DNA of 64,000 nucleotides from JAPLIS01 sp963719415. GTDB taxonomy: Bacteria; Babelota; Babeliae; Babelales; Vermiphilaceae. The position numbers and the translations under genes are program-made. The DNA lies in NCBI GenBank assembly GCA_963719415.1, contig OY970383.1:930001-994000 (forward strand), given 5' to 3'. Positions 42,259 through 51,463 of the stretch are shown here, piece after piece. Position 1 is the stretch's first letter; every line of letters starts with the position of its first letter. The notes beneath the pieces are model-generated. The model saw only the letters and a list, made by a program, of their open reading frames with translations. It did no database searches and was not told the origin of the DNA.

Positions 42259-43884
42259 CTACCCGCCAGGAAAGAAGCTAGAAGCGCTACCAGCCCCAGA
42301 CAGATTAGAAAGAAGATATTTAATATCATCATCGCCAAAGCGAATACCAGCACCAATAAAGGCAGAAGCATTCCGTTTACTGGCGAAATCATCAGCACCA
42401 AAGGTGAGATAGGCGTTACGTAAAAAGTACATGCTATTGAGCCATTTAAGATGTGGTCTTCTATCGTCTATGCGGTTCCATCCATTAAGATCATACGCTT
42501 CAAAAGTGGTGACCCAGCGGAAGAAATCGGTACCGAATGGTAGATCGACATCAAAACCGACACCGGCACTTCCTTCAAAGAGGCCTATTCTAAAGGCGAC
42601 GTTTTTAATTATTTTACCAAATTGGAGACCAAGTCTCATGGCATTACGAGTAAATTTGGTAGTTTCTTGGGTGTACTGATTTAGTATGGTGTCTCGTACT
42701 TGTGCCAGATGTTTTTGGTCTGCTATATCAATGGGAGTTCTGGTAATTGGATCACGATAGGTAATAAATTCTTCTTGTTGTGTTTTATAACCCTTTTGTG
42801 ATGTTGCCAGCTGTACTAAATAAAAATGATCTTCGTTCGGGTGGATACGCATATTGAAGAAGCCTTTTGAATCTTCATATTCGTAATTTTCAGCAGGGCG
42901 ATGCATGGTTTCAAAGTGTGTATCAAAAACTATCTGCATGCGGTCTATTTTAGTTAGATAATTTTTAAAGCCTTGTACGGCAACACGTAAATCTTTATAC
43001 GTCTCATCTTCATTAATTAATTTGCCAAGGAGCCCTTGACCATCATCAAGTTTTTGCGCCACAGAACTAATGCTTCTCAAGCCATCACGGGCCTGAGTAG
43101 AGGTATCTTCAAGCATTTCACTGACAGATTCTACTTTAGTTGCTATGCGATTAAAATCTCTATCAAAAACGGTGGCAACTTTTGCTATATTTTCTTCAAC
43201 AATCGGTATGAGATGATTGTCTAATTTATTAACCATATGGCGGATATCAGTACCTACTTTTAAGAAAGCATCTATGTTTTCTTCATTGGCCACGATTGAT
43301 TTTTGAAGTATTTGAGAGAACGAAGCCATATTTTTCATCGTTGCATGTAGATTATCAAATGTCTCTTTTATTATCTCTTTTCCTGCTATACCACCAATAG
43401 CTTCTTTAAAAGAGTTCGTAACTTCTGTCACGTTGGTTGCAACTGATTTTAACTGTTGGAGTAGTTCATCCATAGAAGCAGATTTTTGACTTGGATTACA
43501 CATGGTACTGCCGGATTCTATTTTTTGTAATAGCGGATCCCCTGGATTTAGTTCTAAATATTTAGAGCCGAGCAGACCATCTTGGCGGGTAACCGCATAG
43601 GCATCAGAGTAGAGAGTATATTCCTTTAGAACCATGATATCAGCTTCTACAATCGGTTTTTCAGTTGTTATAAGGCGAATATGTTCTACCCAGCCTACTT
43701 TGACTCCAGCTATTTTCACATCCGCTTTTCGAGATAAGCCGGATATGTCAGCAAAAGTCATTGTATACGTGTTATACTTATTTCTATCAAAACGAAACGC
43801 TCCGATGCTTAGTCCCATATACATAAAGAGACCCATTGAGAGCAATACAATGAATCCAACAGCTGTTTCTACTTTTATTCGCAA
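42259..43884 (-). CDS. MCE/MlaD-family lipid-transport protein
   Basis: 541 residues. N-terminal membrane anchor (VGFIVLLSMGLFMYMGLSIG), then the MCE fold (YTMTFADISGLSRKADVKIAGVKVGWVEHI, LLGSKYLELNPGD) at residues 35-130. A long helical/coiled-coil part follows (residues 145-330, VKIATKVESVSEMLEDTS-like text), as in PqiB/YebT-like long MCE proteins. The C-terminal 150 residues are strand-like and end in SSFFPGG. Usually MlaD partners an ABC permease and ATPase for lipid transport between membranes; none is adjacent. It may be co-transcribed with the pseudopilin genes just upstream. Confidence 0.85.
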   Translation of the reverse strand: MRIKVETAVGFIVLLSMGLFMYMGLSIGAFRFDRNKYNTYTMTFADISGLSRKADVKIAGVKVGWVEHIRLITTEKPIVEADIMVLKEYTLYSDAYAVTRQDGLLGSKYLELNPGDPLLQKIESGSTMCNPSQKSASMDELLQQLKSVATNVTEVTNSFKEAIGGIAGKEIIKETFDNLHATMKNMASFSQILQKSIVANEENIDAFLKVGTDIRHMVNKLDNHLIPIVEENIAKVATVFDRDFNRIATKVESVSEMLEDTSTQARDGLRSISSVAQKLDDGQGLLGKLINEDETYKDLRVAVQGFKNYLTKIDRMQIVFDTHFETMHRPAENYEYEDSKGFFNMRIHPNEDHFYLVQLATSQKGYKTQQEEFITYRDPITRTPIDIADQKHLAQVRDTILNQYTQETTKFTRNAMRLGLQFGKIIKNVAFRIGLFEGSAGVGFDVDLPFGTDFFRWVTTFEAYDLNGWNRIDDRRPHLKWLNSMYFLRNAYLTFGADDFASKRNASAFIGAGIRFGDDDIKYLLSNLSGAGSASSFFPGG

Positions 43885-43917
43885 AATAGTTCCTTACCAA
43901 TAGTTAATTCAAAGTCA

Positions 43918-45039
43918 CTAGAGCCAATATAATTTTTTAATAGTTACGTTATATTGAATTTTTTCTTTATTTGTGTTTTTTATTCTTTCAAGTATTGCAA
44001 AAAATCGTTGAGTTATTTTCCCCACCTTTGCCTCTGATATTAGAGAAAATATACGAGGAGTCATTTCCGTGTCAAATAGTGATTCACTATTTTTGGGAAG
44101 TGTGTTCAATTTTTTTTTAAATACTTGTTCAAAAAGAGTATTCCAATCTATTTTCGAGGTCCCTGAAGTTTTAAAAGGTGCAAGCCATTTTTCTACATTT
44201 TTTTTACGCTCTTCTCTATCATTATAGTGAGCATCTGGTAAAGATAACATAATCAGAAGAGAATTTGAAAAAAAGAGGGGGTTTATCGTTTTTTTATTGG
44301 TATAAGTTGTAAAAAGATCGGTCAAAAAGAGTGGACTGTGTTTTTTAGTTTTTTCTTTTTCGGATGAAATGTCTGTAGGGGGCTCATAAAATTGTCTGTT
44401 TTTAAAGATTTCGAATTCTTTAATGCGTAGTAATTCAGTTACATCGTTAAGTTTTTTTGGTTGTTTTTTTAGGAAGTCGTCAAGAGCTTTAAAAAGATTT
44501 TTGCCCACCATTTTTTGTTCGATACTCGTAAAAAATTCTTGCAATAACAGCTCCCATCCCTGGGCAGATCCTCTCAAAGGCATAAATTTTTTATTTTTGT
44601 AGTCATATATTTCATTAATATTTATTTTGCCTTCCTCTGTCATGAGACATATGCGTAATGTAGCATCTATTCCGTTTTTTTCTTTTGTAAAATTATAGAT
44701 CTGCCAACGATTTATGGTTGGTAAAAAATGGGTTAAAAAAAGGCGTGTGTCTTGAGCTGCAGCTGTTTCTTTTTGGTTTGCCTGGGTATCTGTTTTGGCG
44801 TTTGTATTTTGCTTTTCTTTTGATTTATAATTGGTTCGTGCAAGCTGGGCAATCCCAATCTGAATGCCATTGCGGGCAATAAGTGCTGCCTTTTCTCTTG
44901 TCTCCATGGTGCGCGCAAAAGGGATAAAAAAAGAACTACGCATAATCATATAAGTTGCAATCGTAGTGATGGATGCAATTGTCAGCAGCGTATAAATAAG
45001 AATGTAGCCAGATCTAGAATGATTTATGGGATAGCTCAT
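43918..45039 (-). CDS. GspK-like minor pseudopilin
   Basis: 373 residues. The N-terminus SGYILIYTLLTIASITTIATYMIM is a prepilin-type helix, but the usual Glu5 is replaced (I-L-I-Y). The rest fits a GspK-type structure: helical part with DLFTTYTNKKTINPLFFS, and TEEGKININEIYDY, which corresponds to the conserved LxDExGKINLN region. Length is close to GspK. The start overlaps the gspJ-like stop by 4 bases (ATGA). Confidence 0.75.
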   Translation of the reverse strand: MSYPINHSRSGYILIYTLLTIASITTIATYMIMRSSFFIPFARTMETREKAALIARNGIQIGIAQLARTNYKSKEKQNTNAKTDTQANQKETAAAQDTRLFLTHFLPTINRWQIYNFTKEKNGIDATLRICLMTEEGKININEIYDYKNKKFMPLRGSAQGWELLLQEFFTSIEQKMVGKNLFKALDDFLKKQPKKLNDVTELLRIKEFEIFKNRQFYEPPTDISSEKEKTKKHSPLFLTDLFTTYTNKKTINPLFFSNSLLIMLSLPDAHYNDREERKKNVEKWLAPFKTSGTSKIDWNTLFEQVFKKKLNTLPKNSESLFDTEMTPRIFSLISEAKVGKITQRFFAILERIKNTNKEKIQYNVTIKKLYWL

Positions 45040-46265
45040 ATTTTTCGTCTTTTGTTGTTATTAAATAATGATTTTCTATTGCGTGTTCCATTTTTTGATC
45101 TATGAATTATTAATTGTTCTTTAGCGCTCGGTTGGGTATTCGGTTGCTTATTTGTATAGGCCAAAGTTTTTGTTTCTATTTTAGTGTTTGTTTTTGTAAC
45201 TGTTTTTGTGTTTGCAGGTGTGTTAGTACCTGTTTTTTTATCTTTATTTTTTATTTTGTCATCGTGCCAAGCTATAGAATAAGTAAAGGTGAAGGGGAAT
45301 TCGCGATTTCGTTTGCGGTTCCATAAAACAAGGTTAACGGTGACGGTGTGCGGTAGCCGGGGAAGAGACTTTACTCCATCTTTCTTATTTAATTCTTGAT
45401 TAGATGTTTGGTCTGGAGATTCTTCTTGGTCCCAGCTGGTAAATGTTTTGTATTCCTGCTTTTTATTTGTATCAGAGTCAGTGTTATCAGTTTTATTTTC
45501 AGGATTATTATTTTTTTGATCAGTTTCTTCTTGTTCGATAACAACTTCATAGGTTACAGCACATGTTTTAATATTTTTTATAATAGGATATTCGTGTATT
45601 TTAGAATCTTTTATAGCAGAAGAATCTGAACCTGTATTAGAACCTGTATTAGCAGTTGTATTAGAAGATGCGTCAGAAGTATATGTTTTAAAATTAAGAT
45701 TTTGGCCTTCTTTGCGATAGAGAGTATAAGAATCGTTATTAAGATTGCCCTTAAGATTGCTTTTAATATTGTTGTCTAAAGGATCTTTTTTTAATTGGTA
45801 TATAACGCGAGCCATACGTGCTTTAATAGGACCAGTTTTACTAGTCCAGTAGGTTGATAGAGGGCTGGTAGTGATTAAGGTGAGTACGTCTAGGTTTTTA
45901 TTTTTTTGTGTAGCGTAAAAGGGTTTTTCGAAAGTTTTTTGTTTTTCTTTTTTTTCGCTTTCGTCCGTCTCTTTATTTTTACCTTGAGAGTTTGCTTTGT
46001 CGGCTGTTTGAGAACTATTATTTTCAGGACTATTTTTTTCAGGCGGCACCGGTATGATATCAGGAGCAAATGCGGTGATAAGATCTCGTTCTAACTGATG
46101 ATATATTATGGCAGCTTGTGTATAAACATATACATAATCATCAAGAGTAGTGCGTGCTTTTTGAGTCTGCTGAAGGGTATTGATAAGTAGAACGGTGATG
46201 GCCATTGCAATACCCATGCCGATAATCAATTCTATAAGTAAAAAGCCCTGTTTTTTTTGCATCAT
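45036..46265 (-). CDS. GspJ-like minor pseudopilin, long
   Basis: 409 residues. Prepilin start KKQGFLLIELIIGMGIAMAITVLLINT, with Gly at -1, Phe at +1 and Glu5, processed by a PilD-type peptidase. The body has GspJ-like text (ARTTLDDYVYVYTQAAIIYHQLERDLITAF). Long Lys/Asn/Thr/Asp-rich segments (residues 75-110 and 200-290) are inserted, about twice the usual length. Assignment as J rests on operon place and length. Confidence 0.7.
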   Translation of the reverse strand: MMQKKQGFLLIELIIGMGIAMAITVLLINTLQQTQKARTTLDDYVYVYTQAAIIYHQLERDLITAFAPDIIPVPPEKNSPENNSSQTADKANSQGKNKETDESEKKEKQKTFEKPFYATQKNKNLDVLTLITTSPLSTYWTSKTGPIKARMARVIYQLKKDPLDNNIKSNLKGNLNNDSYTLYRKEGQNLNFKTYTSDASSNTTANTGSNTGSDSSAIKDSKIHEYPIIKNIKTCAVTYEVVIEQEETDQKNNNPENKTDNTDSDTNKKQEYKTFTSWDQEESPDQTSNQELNKKDGVKSLPRLPHTVTVNLVLWNRKRNREFPFTFTYSIAWHDDKIKNKDKKTGTNTPANTKTVTKTNTKIETKTLAYTNKQPNTQPSAKEQLIIHRSKNGTRNRKSLFNNNKRRKI

Positions 46266-46267
46266 AT

Positions 46268-46729
46268 TTATTTTTTTGAAATTTGAGTATCTTTTGTTTT
46301 AGGCTTTTTTTTATAGATAAAAAGTTTAATACTTTCTTTTATAGTATTATTTTTTTGAGTGCCTTTTACCTGTATTTCTTCTTGCAATAGATCGGGGATA
46401 GAAGATAGAGGTGAATTTTTAGGCACTGGCTTTACGGTATACGTAAGTTCAAGTTTGTGTAATTCATTGATTGAGTTCGTAGGGGCTGGATTCATGGAAA
46501 ATTGCTCGTCAGGACTTTCTTGTTTGCGTTGAGCTTTTTCATAGAATTCTTGTATTATAAAAAAACGTTCTAATGAGCGAGCTGCTTTGACAACGCGCGT
46601 AAGAGAACCTGTTTGTATCACAATAAGAGTGGTCATGAAAATAGCAATGATAGAGAGTGCCGCAAGAGATTCCATGGTTAAAAAACCAGGTTTATTATTT
46701 TTGTTACTGGAAACTATCATAGACTTCAA
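46268..46729 (-). CDS. GspI-like minor pseudopilin
   Basis: 153 residues. Prepilin start KPGFLTMESLAALSIIAIFMTTLIV (Gly-1, Phe+1, Glu5). Short pilin body typical of GspI. Its start overlaps the end of the previous pseudopilin gene by 26 bases, and the next gene (J-like) begins 2 bases after its stop. Confidence 0.65.
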   Translation of the reverse strand: MKSMIVSSNKNNKPGFLTMESLAALSIIAIFMTTLIVIQTGSLTRVVKAARSLERFFIIQEFYEKAQRKQESPDEQFSMNPAPTNSINELHKLELTYTVKPVPKNSPLSSIPDLLQEEIQVKGTQKNNTIKESIKLFIYKKKPKTKDTQISKK

Positions 46730-47261
46730 ATTGTGCGTTAAAAGGGTTAAGTACTAATCCAAAAGGTTTAGGTTTTTTTTCTAGTGTATCTTTTAGGTCG
46801 AGTATATTAATAGTAACTTCTTGCGTTAATCCATTTGGCGCTAAATAAAACCAGTTTTCAGTATTTTGGGAGCCTCTATATTTACTAATTTCATCAAAAC
46901 CTTCAATAAAAAATTGTTCTATTTTGATTGTTTTTGGAATAGCTATTTGCATTACCCCCCATTTTGCCAATAATGGTTTAAACGTTGGCTCATCTGTTTT
47001 ATTATCAGCAGTATCAGTTTCTGATGCTAGAGTTATGGTTCGCTTCTTCAAGTTCCAGTTTATACGCTGTAGATGGCCCGTTTGCAGCCCAAGTTTCCAA
47101 GCAAGACCCATCAACGTATTAAGCTGGACTATGAACATGTTTCGTTCAGCATCTGGTTTTGGTCGTTGCATCACGGAAAGACCTAATCCTATAAGAAGGG
47201 CAAAAATGCCGATATATACGATTACTTCGATGAAACTAAATCCTGACTTGATTCTATTCAT
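46704..47261 (-). CDS. GspH-like pseudopilin
   Basis: 185 residues. Prepilin start KSGFSFIEVIVYIGIFALLIGLGL (Gly-1, Phe+1, Glu5). After the helix, NMFIVQLNTLMGLAWKLGLQTG and INWNLKKRTITL fit the beta-rich head of GspH/FimT. Sits between the gspG and gspI-like genes. Confidence 0.7.
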   Translation of the reverse strand: MNRIKSGFSFIEVIVYIGIFALLIGLGLSVMQRPKPDAERNMFIVQLNTLMGLAWKLGLQTGHLQRINWNLKKRTITLASETDTADNKTDEPTFKPLLAKWGVMQIAIPKTIKIEQFFIEGFDEISKYRGSQNTENWFYLAPNGLTQEVTINILDLKDTLEKKPKPFGLVLNPFNAQFEVYDSFQ

Positions 47262-47294
47262 AGCCCCTACTTATTTTGTTCAGGCTTATTTTAC

Positions 47295-47828
47295 TTATTT
47301 ACTCCAGGCACTGATTCTGTCTTTTTTAGGTGTTTTTTTGCCTTTAGGACCATATGAATAGAGTTCGTATGGATGTTCGCTACCTTCTGGTGTTACTTCG
47401 TAGCCTAGTTTATTTTTCCATTCATCAACTGGATGTTTTTTCTCAGGGATGTAAGGACTGATCCAGCCTTGCACGTTTGCAGGTTTTTTTATAAGGTCAT
47501 TTAATGAGCTTGGATATTGGTCCGTATCCCCATGATACGACTCAATTGATCCTTGCAATGCTTTAAGTTTTAATTTAGTTTGCCTGATTGAAGACTCTAA
47601 CCTGGACCGGTTTATACGAGGCATTAAGAAAGCGAATAAGAATGCGATAACACCGATTACTAGCATCATTTCGAACATAGAAAAGCCGGGCAACGTAAAG
47701 CGGGCATGCTTTTTTGTACTGTTTTTTGCTTGGCCATCGTGTGATTGAGCTTGCTCTTGCGTTAGTGTTAAAGTTGGTGTTTGTGTTAGAGCTTGCGCTT
47801 GTGTATCATATTTTGTAATATTTTGCAT
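47295..47828 (-). CDS. gspG: Major pseudopilin GspG
   Basis: 177 residues. Prepilin peptidase site LPGFSMFEMMLVIGVIAFLFAFLMP (Gly-1, Phe+1, Glu5). The leader before it is long (about 47 residues). Head: QGSIESYHGDTDQYPSSLNDLI, then GWISPYIPEKKHPVDEWKNKLGY and YELYSYGPKG, the GspG calcium-loop region. It is the main shaft subunit of a type II secretion-like pseudopilus. Confidence 0.88.
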   Translation of the reverse strand: MQNITKYDTQAQALTQTPTLTLTQEQAQSHDGQAKNSTKKHARFTLPGFSMFEMMLVIGVIAFLFAFLMPRINRSRLESSIRQTKLKLKALQGSIESYHGDTDQYPSSLNDLIKKPANVQGWISPYIPEKKHPVDEWKNKLGYEVTPEGSEHPYELYSYGPKGKKTPKKDRISAWSK

Positions 47829-47940
47829 GATTTTTCCTTTATAAGTGATAGTAAGTTATTTTATTTTTAAAATTTTATGTTTTCTATTGTATGTCCCCTA
47901 TATTAAATATAAGCACTATCATAGCATTACTTAGTTTATA

Positions 47941-49152
47941 TTAAAATTCTATGTCTCCCATGCTAAACATAGGTAATGTTATAGCAAGAACTATTGCACC
48001 TATGATAATACCTACTATTAATAACATGCCAATACTGAGCGCTGACGTCAATCCATCAATAGCATCAGCAAGTTCAGTTGCGTAATCATGTGCGATCATG
48101 AGAAGCATAGTATCAAGTTTTCCTGTCTGTTCGCCCGTATGTATGAGATGGATAGCGATAGGGGGGAAAATATTTGTCTGTTTTAAATATTGAGAAATAT
48201 TTCCCTGTTTAACTATTTTATCTCGTGCTTCTCGCAGCGTATCAGCAAGTATTCTATTATCAATGATACCAACTACAATATCAAGCGCTTCTGATATATT
48301 TACTCCTCCTTCGAGGAGCATACCCAAGGTGTAGCTAAATTGTACAACAGCATTAGTTTTGGTAACATAACCGACAATAGGTAAGCGCAGTTTTATTTCA
48401 TCTATAAAGCGTGCTCCTTTTGGGGTTGACTTCCAATATAAAAAAGAAGAGATAGCGGCAACGATTATTATCAATAATGCAAGGTAGTGCGCTCTTACGC
48501 TATTTGAAACAGATAGCATAAAATTAGTAATTCCCGGTAATTCTTTGCCCGTACCGACAAATACTTCAGCCATATCAGGCACTACTTTAATAAGTAGACC
48601 GATAACAATAATAGTGGCAAATACCAATTGTATTATAGGCATAAAAAGAGCGCCTTTAATTTTTTTCTTTATTGCTTCTTTTCGTTCTAAAAAGGAGGTA
48701 AGTCTTTCTAATATCGAATCAAGTTTTCCACTCGCTTCACCAGCACGTATGAGTTGTGTATAGATCGTATCAAAAACAGAAGGATATTTTTTTAGTGCAT
48801 CGGCAAGAGCAGTTCCCTCTTTAAGTTCGTCTTTTATACTGATTAAAATAGCTTTGAATCGGCCTTGAAATTGGTCAATTAAAAGTTCCATAGATTGCAA
48901 TAGAGGTATGCCCGATTTGAGGAGTAGTGCTAATTGTTTAGTAAAAAGTATTCTGTTTTTTGGCGATACAGCTCTCGTGAAAATTCGTTGCAATAGACTA
49001 TATTGAGCTTCTTGGGCTAAGGGAGTTATTGATATTGGAAAAAGGCCTTGTCTGCTTAATTGATCTTTGGCACTTGAAAAAGATGAAGCATCTAAAACTC
49101 CTTTGACTTGTTTGCCGTCTTTAGAAAATGCTTCATATGTATAAAGAGCCAT
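47941..49152 (-). CDS. gspF: GspF/PilC-like inner-membrane platform protein
   Basis: 403 residues. Two T2SS_F repeats: GIPLLQSMELLIDQ ... ALKKYPSVFDTIYTQLIRAGEASGKLDSILERL, and GGVNISEALDIV ... IFPPIAIHLIHTGEQTGKLDTML. Three membrane segments (FMPIIQLVFATIIVIGLLI, LALLIIIVAAISSFLYW, GMLLIVGIIIGAIVLAITLP). Binds the assembly ATPase; the E and D genes are not here. First gene of the operon. Confidence 0.92.
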   Translation of the reverse strand: MALYTYEAFSKDGKQVKGVLDASSFSSAKDQLSRQGLFPISITPLAQEAQYSLLQRIFTRAVSPKNRILFTKQLALLLKSGIPLLQSMELLIDQFQGRFKAILISIKDELKEGTALADALKKYPSVFDTIYTQLIRAGEASGKLDSILERLTSFLERKEAIKKKIKGALFMPIIQLVFATIIVIGLLIKVVPDMAEVFVGTGKELPGITNFMLSVSNSVRAHYLALLIIIVAAISSFLYWKSTPKGARFIDEIKLRLPIVGYVTKTNAVVQFSYTLGMLLEGGVNISEALDIVVGIIDNRILADTLREARDKIVKQGNISQYLKQTNIFPPIAIHLIHTGEQTGKLDTMLLMIAHDYATELADAIDGLTSALSIGMLLIVGIIIGAIVLAITLPMFSMGDIEF

Positions 49153-49251
49153 CGCACTCCTTTTTTTTTGCCAATATTGTGTTTAAAATTATACTTATGA
49201 TAGGTTATTATTATTGATTTAGTAAACATTTTACCATAAGGCTTACCAAAC

Positions 49252-50247
49252 ATGAAAAAAAATAGATTATTTCTGATACTTTTATTGGTGTCGATGTGTA
49301 CTGTATCGTTTAATGTATTATATGGTACTAGTACGAAAATTACTGTTTTTGATCAAAAACAAGATCAAAAACAAGATCGGAAACGAGACCAGCAAATAGA
49401 TCTTTTTAAGTTTGTTAGTACCGAACTGCGCAAGCCTTCATATGCTCAAGATATATTACCAAATGATTTTTCTTATTTGCAAAGCATGATAGAGCATGGG
49501 CATAGATTGCCTAATCGTCAAGAATATCTCCGTTCTGTGATGAGTATTTTTAGTAAAATTATGATGGCAAGTCCTTATATTAATGCGTATGCATTTTTGG
49601 GGGCGCTTGAAGATTTACCTGGTCAATTGGTTCCTTATTTTACTTGTTATAAAGAAGTCGGAAGCCGTCAGTATCGAATGGGAGTTGACACTGATATGTT
49701 TGATCGGTTTAAAGAGACTGTTGATAATTTATTATACATTCGGTTTAGTTCGCAATATGATATTTTTAAGGCTGATCCAGAAAAGTTTCTTCATGGATTG
49801 GCTGAACAGGTTGTTGATATGGCAAAACAGGAGCTGGATACAGAGCGTTTGCGTATCACCATTAAACGTTTTTTAGAACTTAACATAAGCAAATTAGTAT
49901 GGAGTCCAGAAGAGCATGATGAGATTTGGGACAATGTAAAAAGTATTTCTCGCTATTTAGAAGTTTTAATGGAAAAAGAGATTATTGTTGACCTTAACGA
50001 TCTTGATGATATGTATTGGACGCTTATCCATCGATTTAATTATTTTTTAGATATTACCAGTACCGAATTACCAATATCTTTTTATCAGAAGATTAAAAAG
50101 GATATTTATCAAGATTCGAGTCTTAAAATGCTTAAGTTAGAAGAGCAGGATATATGCATTCAGTCAAAAAAAGAGGTGTTTATAGCTTCACTTTTGCAGG
50201 CTGAAGCGAGGAGAAGGGCATTCGATATTGGTGTGATAACAGAATAA
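49252..50247 (+). CDS. Hypothetical secreted helical protein
   Basis: 331 residues. Signal peptide LFLILLLVSMCTVSFNVLYG. A short DQKQDQKQDRKRDQQ repeat follows, coded by a 12-bp tandem repeat (49352-49390). The rest is mostly helical (LLYIRFSSQYDIFKADPEKFLHGLAEQ, IKRFLELNISKLVWSPEEHDE). Family not recognised. Divergent from gspF; hairpin terminator at 50295-50323. Confidence 0.6.
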   Translation: MKKNRLFLILLLVSMCTVSFNVLYGTSTKITVFDQKQDQKQDRKRDQQIDLFKFVSTELRKPSYAQDILPNDFSYLQSMIEHGHRLPNRQEYLRSVMSIFSKIMMASPYINAYAFLGALEDLPGQLVPYFTCYKEVGSRQYRMGVDTDMFDRFKETVDNLLYIRFSSQYDIFKADPEKFLHGLAEQVVDMAKQELDTERLRITIKRFLELNISKLVWSPEEHDEIWDNVKSISRYLEVLMEKEIIVDLNDLDDMYWTLIHRFNYFLDITSTELPISFYQKIKKDIYQDSSLKMLKLEEQDICIQSKKEVFIASLLQAEARRRAFDIGVITE

Positions 50248-50294
50248 AATTTTGCCACCAAAGAACGGTTAGCAAAAATTAGCCAAAAATGAGG

Positions 50295-50323
50295 GGGAAC
50301 TTTGTGTAAACAGCAGAGTTCCC
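50295..50323 (+). terminator. Terminator after the gene at 49252
   Basis: 7-bp stem GGGAACT (50295-50301) with AGTTCCC (50317-50323), then TTTTTTA. 48 bases past the stop. Confidence 0.7.
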
Positions 50324-50369
50324 TTTTTTAATTTTTAATTTATTTTTAACGTTTATTAAATTTTTAAAT

Positions 50370-50530
50370 ATAGCAGAGCGTATTAAAAATTCCCCACTTC
50401 TTTTACCCGGTGTGGCGACGAGGCCCCAAATTTTTTCAAACTTACTCTTATTGAAAAGCTTGATTGTAGTGCCCCTGCGGGCACTACAATCATATACGGT
50501 TTAGTCTGTTTGGGGTTAACCCCGTTATTT
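50370..50530. repeat. GC-rich intergenic island with hairpin, related to MITE centre
   Basis: CCCCACTTCTTTTACCCGG...GAGGCCCCAAATTTTTT at 50391-50437 resembles the reverse-complement centre of the MITE copy at 22983 (GCCTCTTTTTACCCC...GGGGACCCCGAATTTT). Then a perfect 14-bp hairpin TGATTGTAGTGCCC (50461-50474) with GGGCACTACAATCA (50479-50492), 4-base loop, no T-run. No gene in the region. Confidence 0.5.
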
Positions 50531-50591
50531 ATCAGCGCTTTGCTATAGGTGGGAACTGTTTTTGATAATTGGCGTGTAATTTTTTTGTGTT

Positions 50592-51026
50592 TTAATAAAA
50601 CGGTTGGCGTGTTATAGCGCGCGCTATCAATAAAAAAACGGTTAGGCAGTGTACATAAAATAAGGCATAAAAAAATGCTGACATATCGTAATAATTATGC
50701 CGCCACATATAAAAAAAAAGTATATGAGCCCATATAAAAAGACCTATTTGAAGAGCTTTTTGTGCTGTTTTTTTATATTTTTCTTGAGTGTTGTTAGATC
50801 CTTCTAGATTATACTGCGATAAATAGATATTTGCATGAGAAAAGACAATCATATAGCAGAGTGTGGTAGCAATGCTGCAACTTAAACTTACTATGGTATT
50901 TAAGGGAGTTCCCAGCTTTATGAAAGCTGGGAACTTGAAATTGAACCATATTTGAATAATAGAGACATACAAAATAGAAATGTATTCTTGTTTAAATTTA
51001 GACCAATGGGTTTGTAATGTATTCAT
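50592..51026 (-). CDS. Small membrane protein
   Basis: 144 residues, four hydrophobic segments (YISILYVSIIQIWFNF, TIVSLSCSIATTLCYMIVF, ALQIGLFIWAHILFFYMW, AFFYALFYVHCLTVFLLIARAI). No family recognised. Minus strand, between the island and the next minus gene. Confidence 0.55.
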   Translation of the reverse strand: MNTLQTHWSKFKQEYISILYVSIIQIWFNFKFPAFIKLGTPLNTIVSLSCSIATTLCYMIVFSHANIYLSQYNLEGSNNTQEKYKKTAQKALQIGLFIWAHILFFYMWRHNYYDMSAFFYALFYVHCLTVFLLIARAITRQPFY

Positions 51027-51127
51027 GCACTATCTATTTCAGGTGATTGTGGTTAATCTGTCCCATCCCCTTCAAAAAGAAGGGGATAGTGCGTATTTTA
51101 AATTTATTTTTTTTGTATAAAAAATTG

Positions 51128-51463
51128 TTATTCGATTGCTATAGTGTTTAAACAAATTTTGATATTTTTTGCTCCCCACCATATACCAACACCGAGCCCA
51201 ACGATATTGCTTGCTGCTTCAATTGGTAGAGTAAAGGTAGCGGCTAAAGCAGCGAACGTTGCTGGTGCAAGAGGGCCGGTTAGGGTTGCAATAAATAAGA
51301 TGGTACCTTGTCCTAGAAAATTTACAAGAAATTTTCCAACATAAAAACCAGTTGAGGCTTTATCAGTGGTATCATTTTTGGGTTTGCTCCCAGCTAATAG
51401 AACATATTCGTTATCAAAATAGTTAATGACTAACTTGTTGCTTGTATCATAAAATTGCTTCAT
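51128..51463 (-). CDS. Small glycine/alanine-rich membrane protein
   Basis: 111 residues. Two hydrophobic parts (GTILFIATLTGPLAPATFAALAATFTLPIEAA, NIVGLGVGIWWGAKN). Function unknown. Ends in a stop just after AIE. Low-to-moderate confidence that it is expressed. Confidence 0.5.
   Translation of the reverse strand: MKQFYDTSNKLVINYFDNEYVLLAGSKPKNDTTDKASTGFYVGKFLVNFLGQGTILFIATLTGPLAPATFAALAATFTLPIEAASNIVGLGVGIWWGAKNIKICLNTIAIE

Noticed and set aside
43036..43224. Antisense frames in mlaD-like and other long genes
   Set aside because: Each lies fully inside a well-supported gene and has shadow-type composition.
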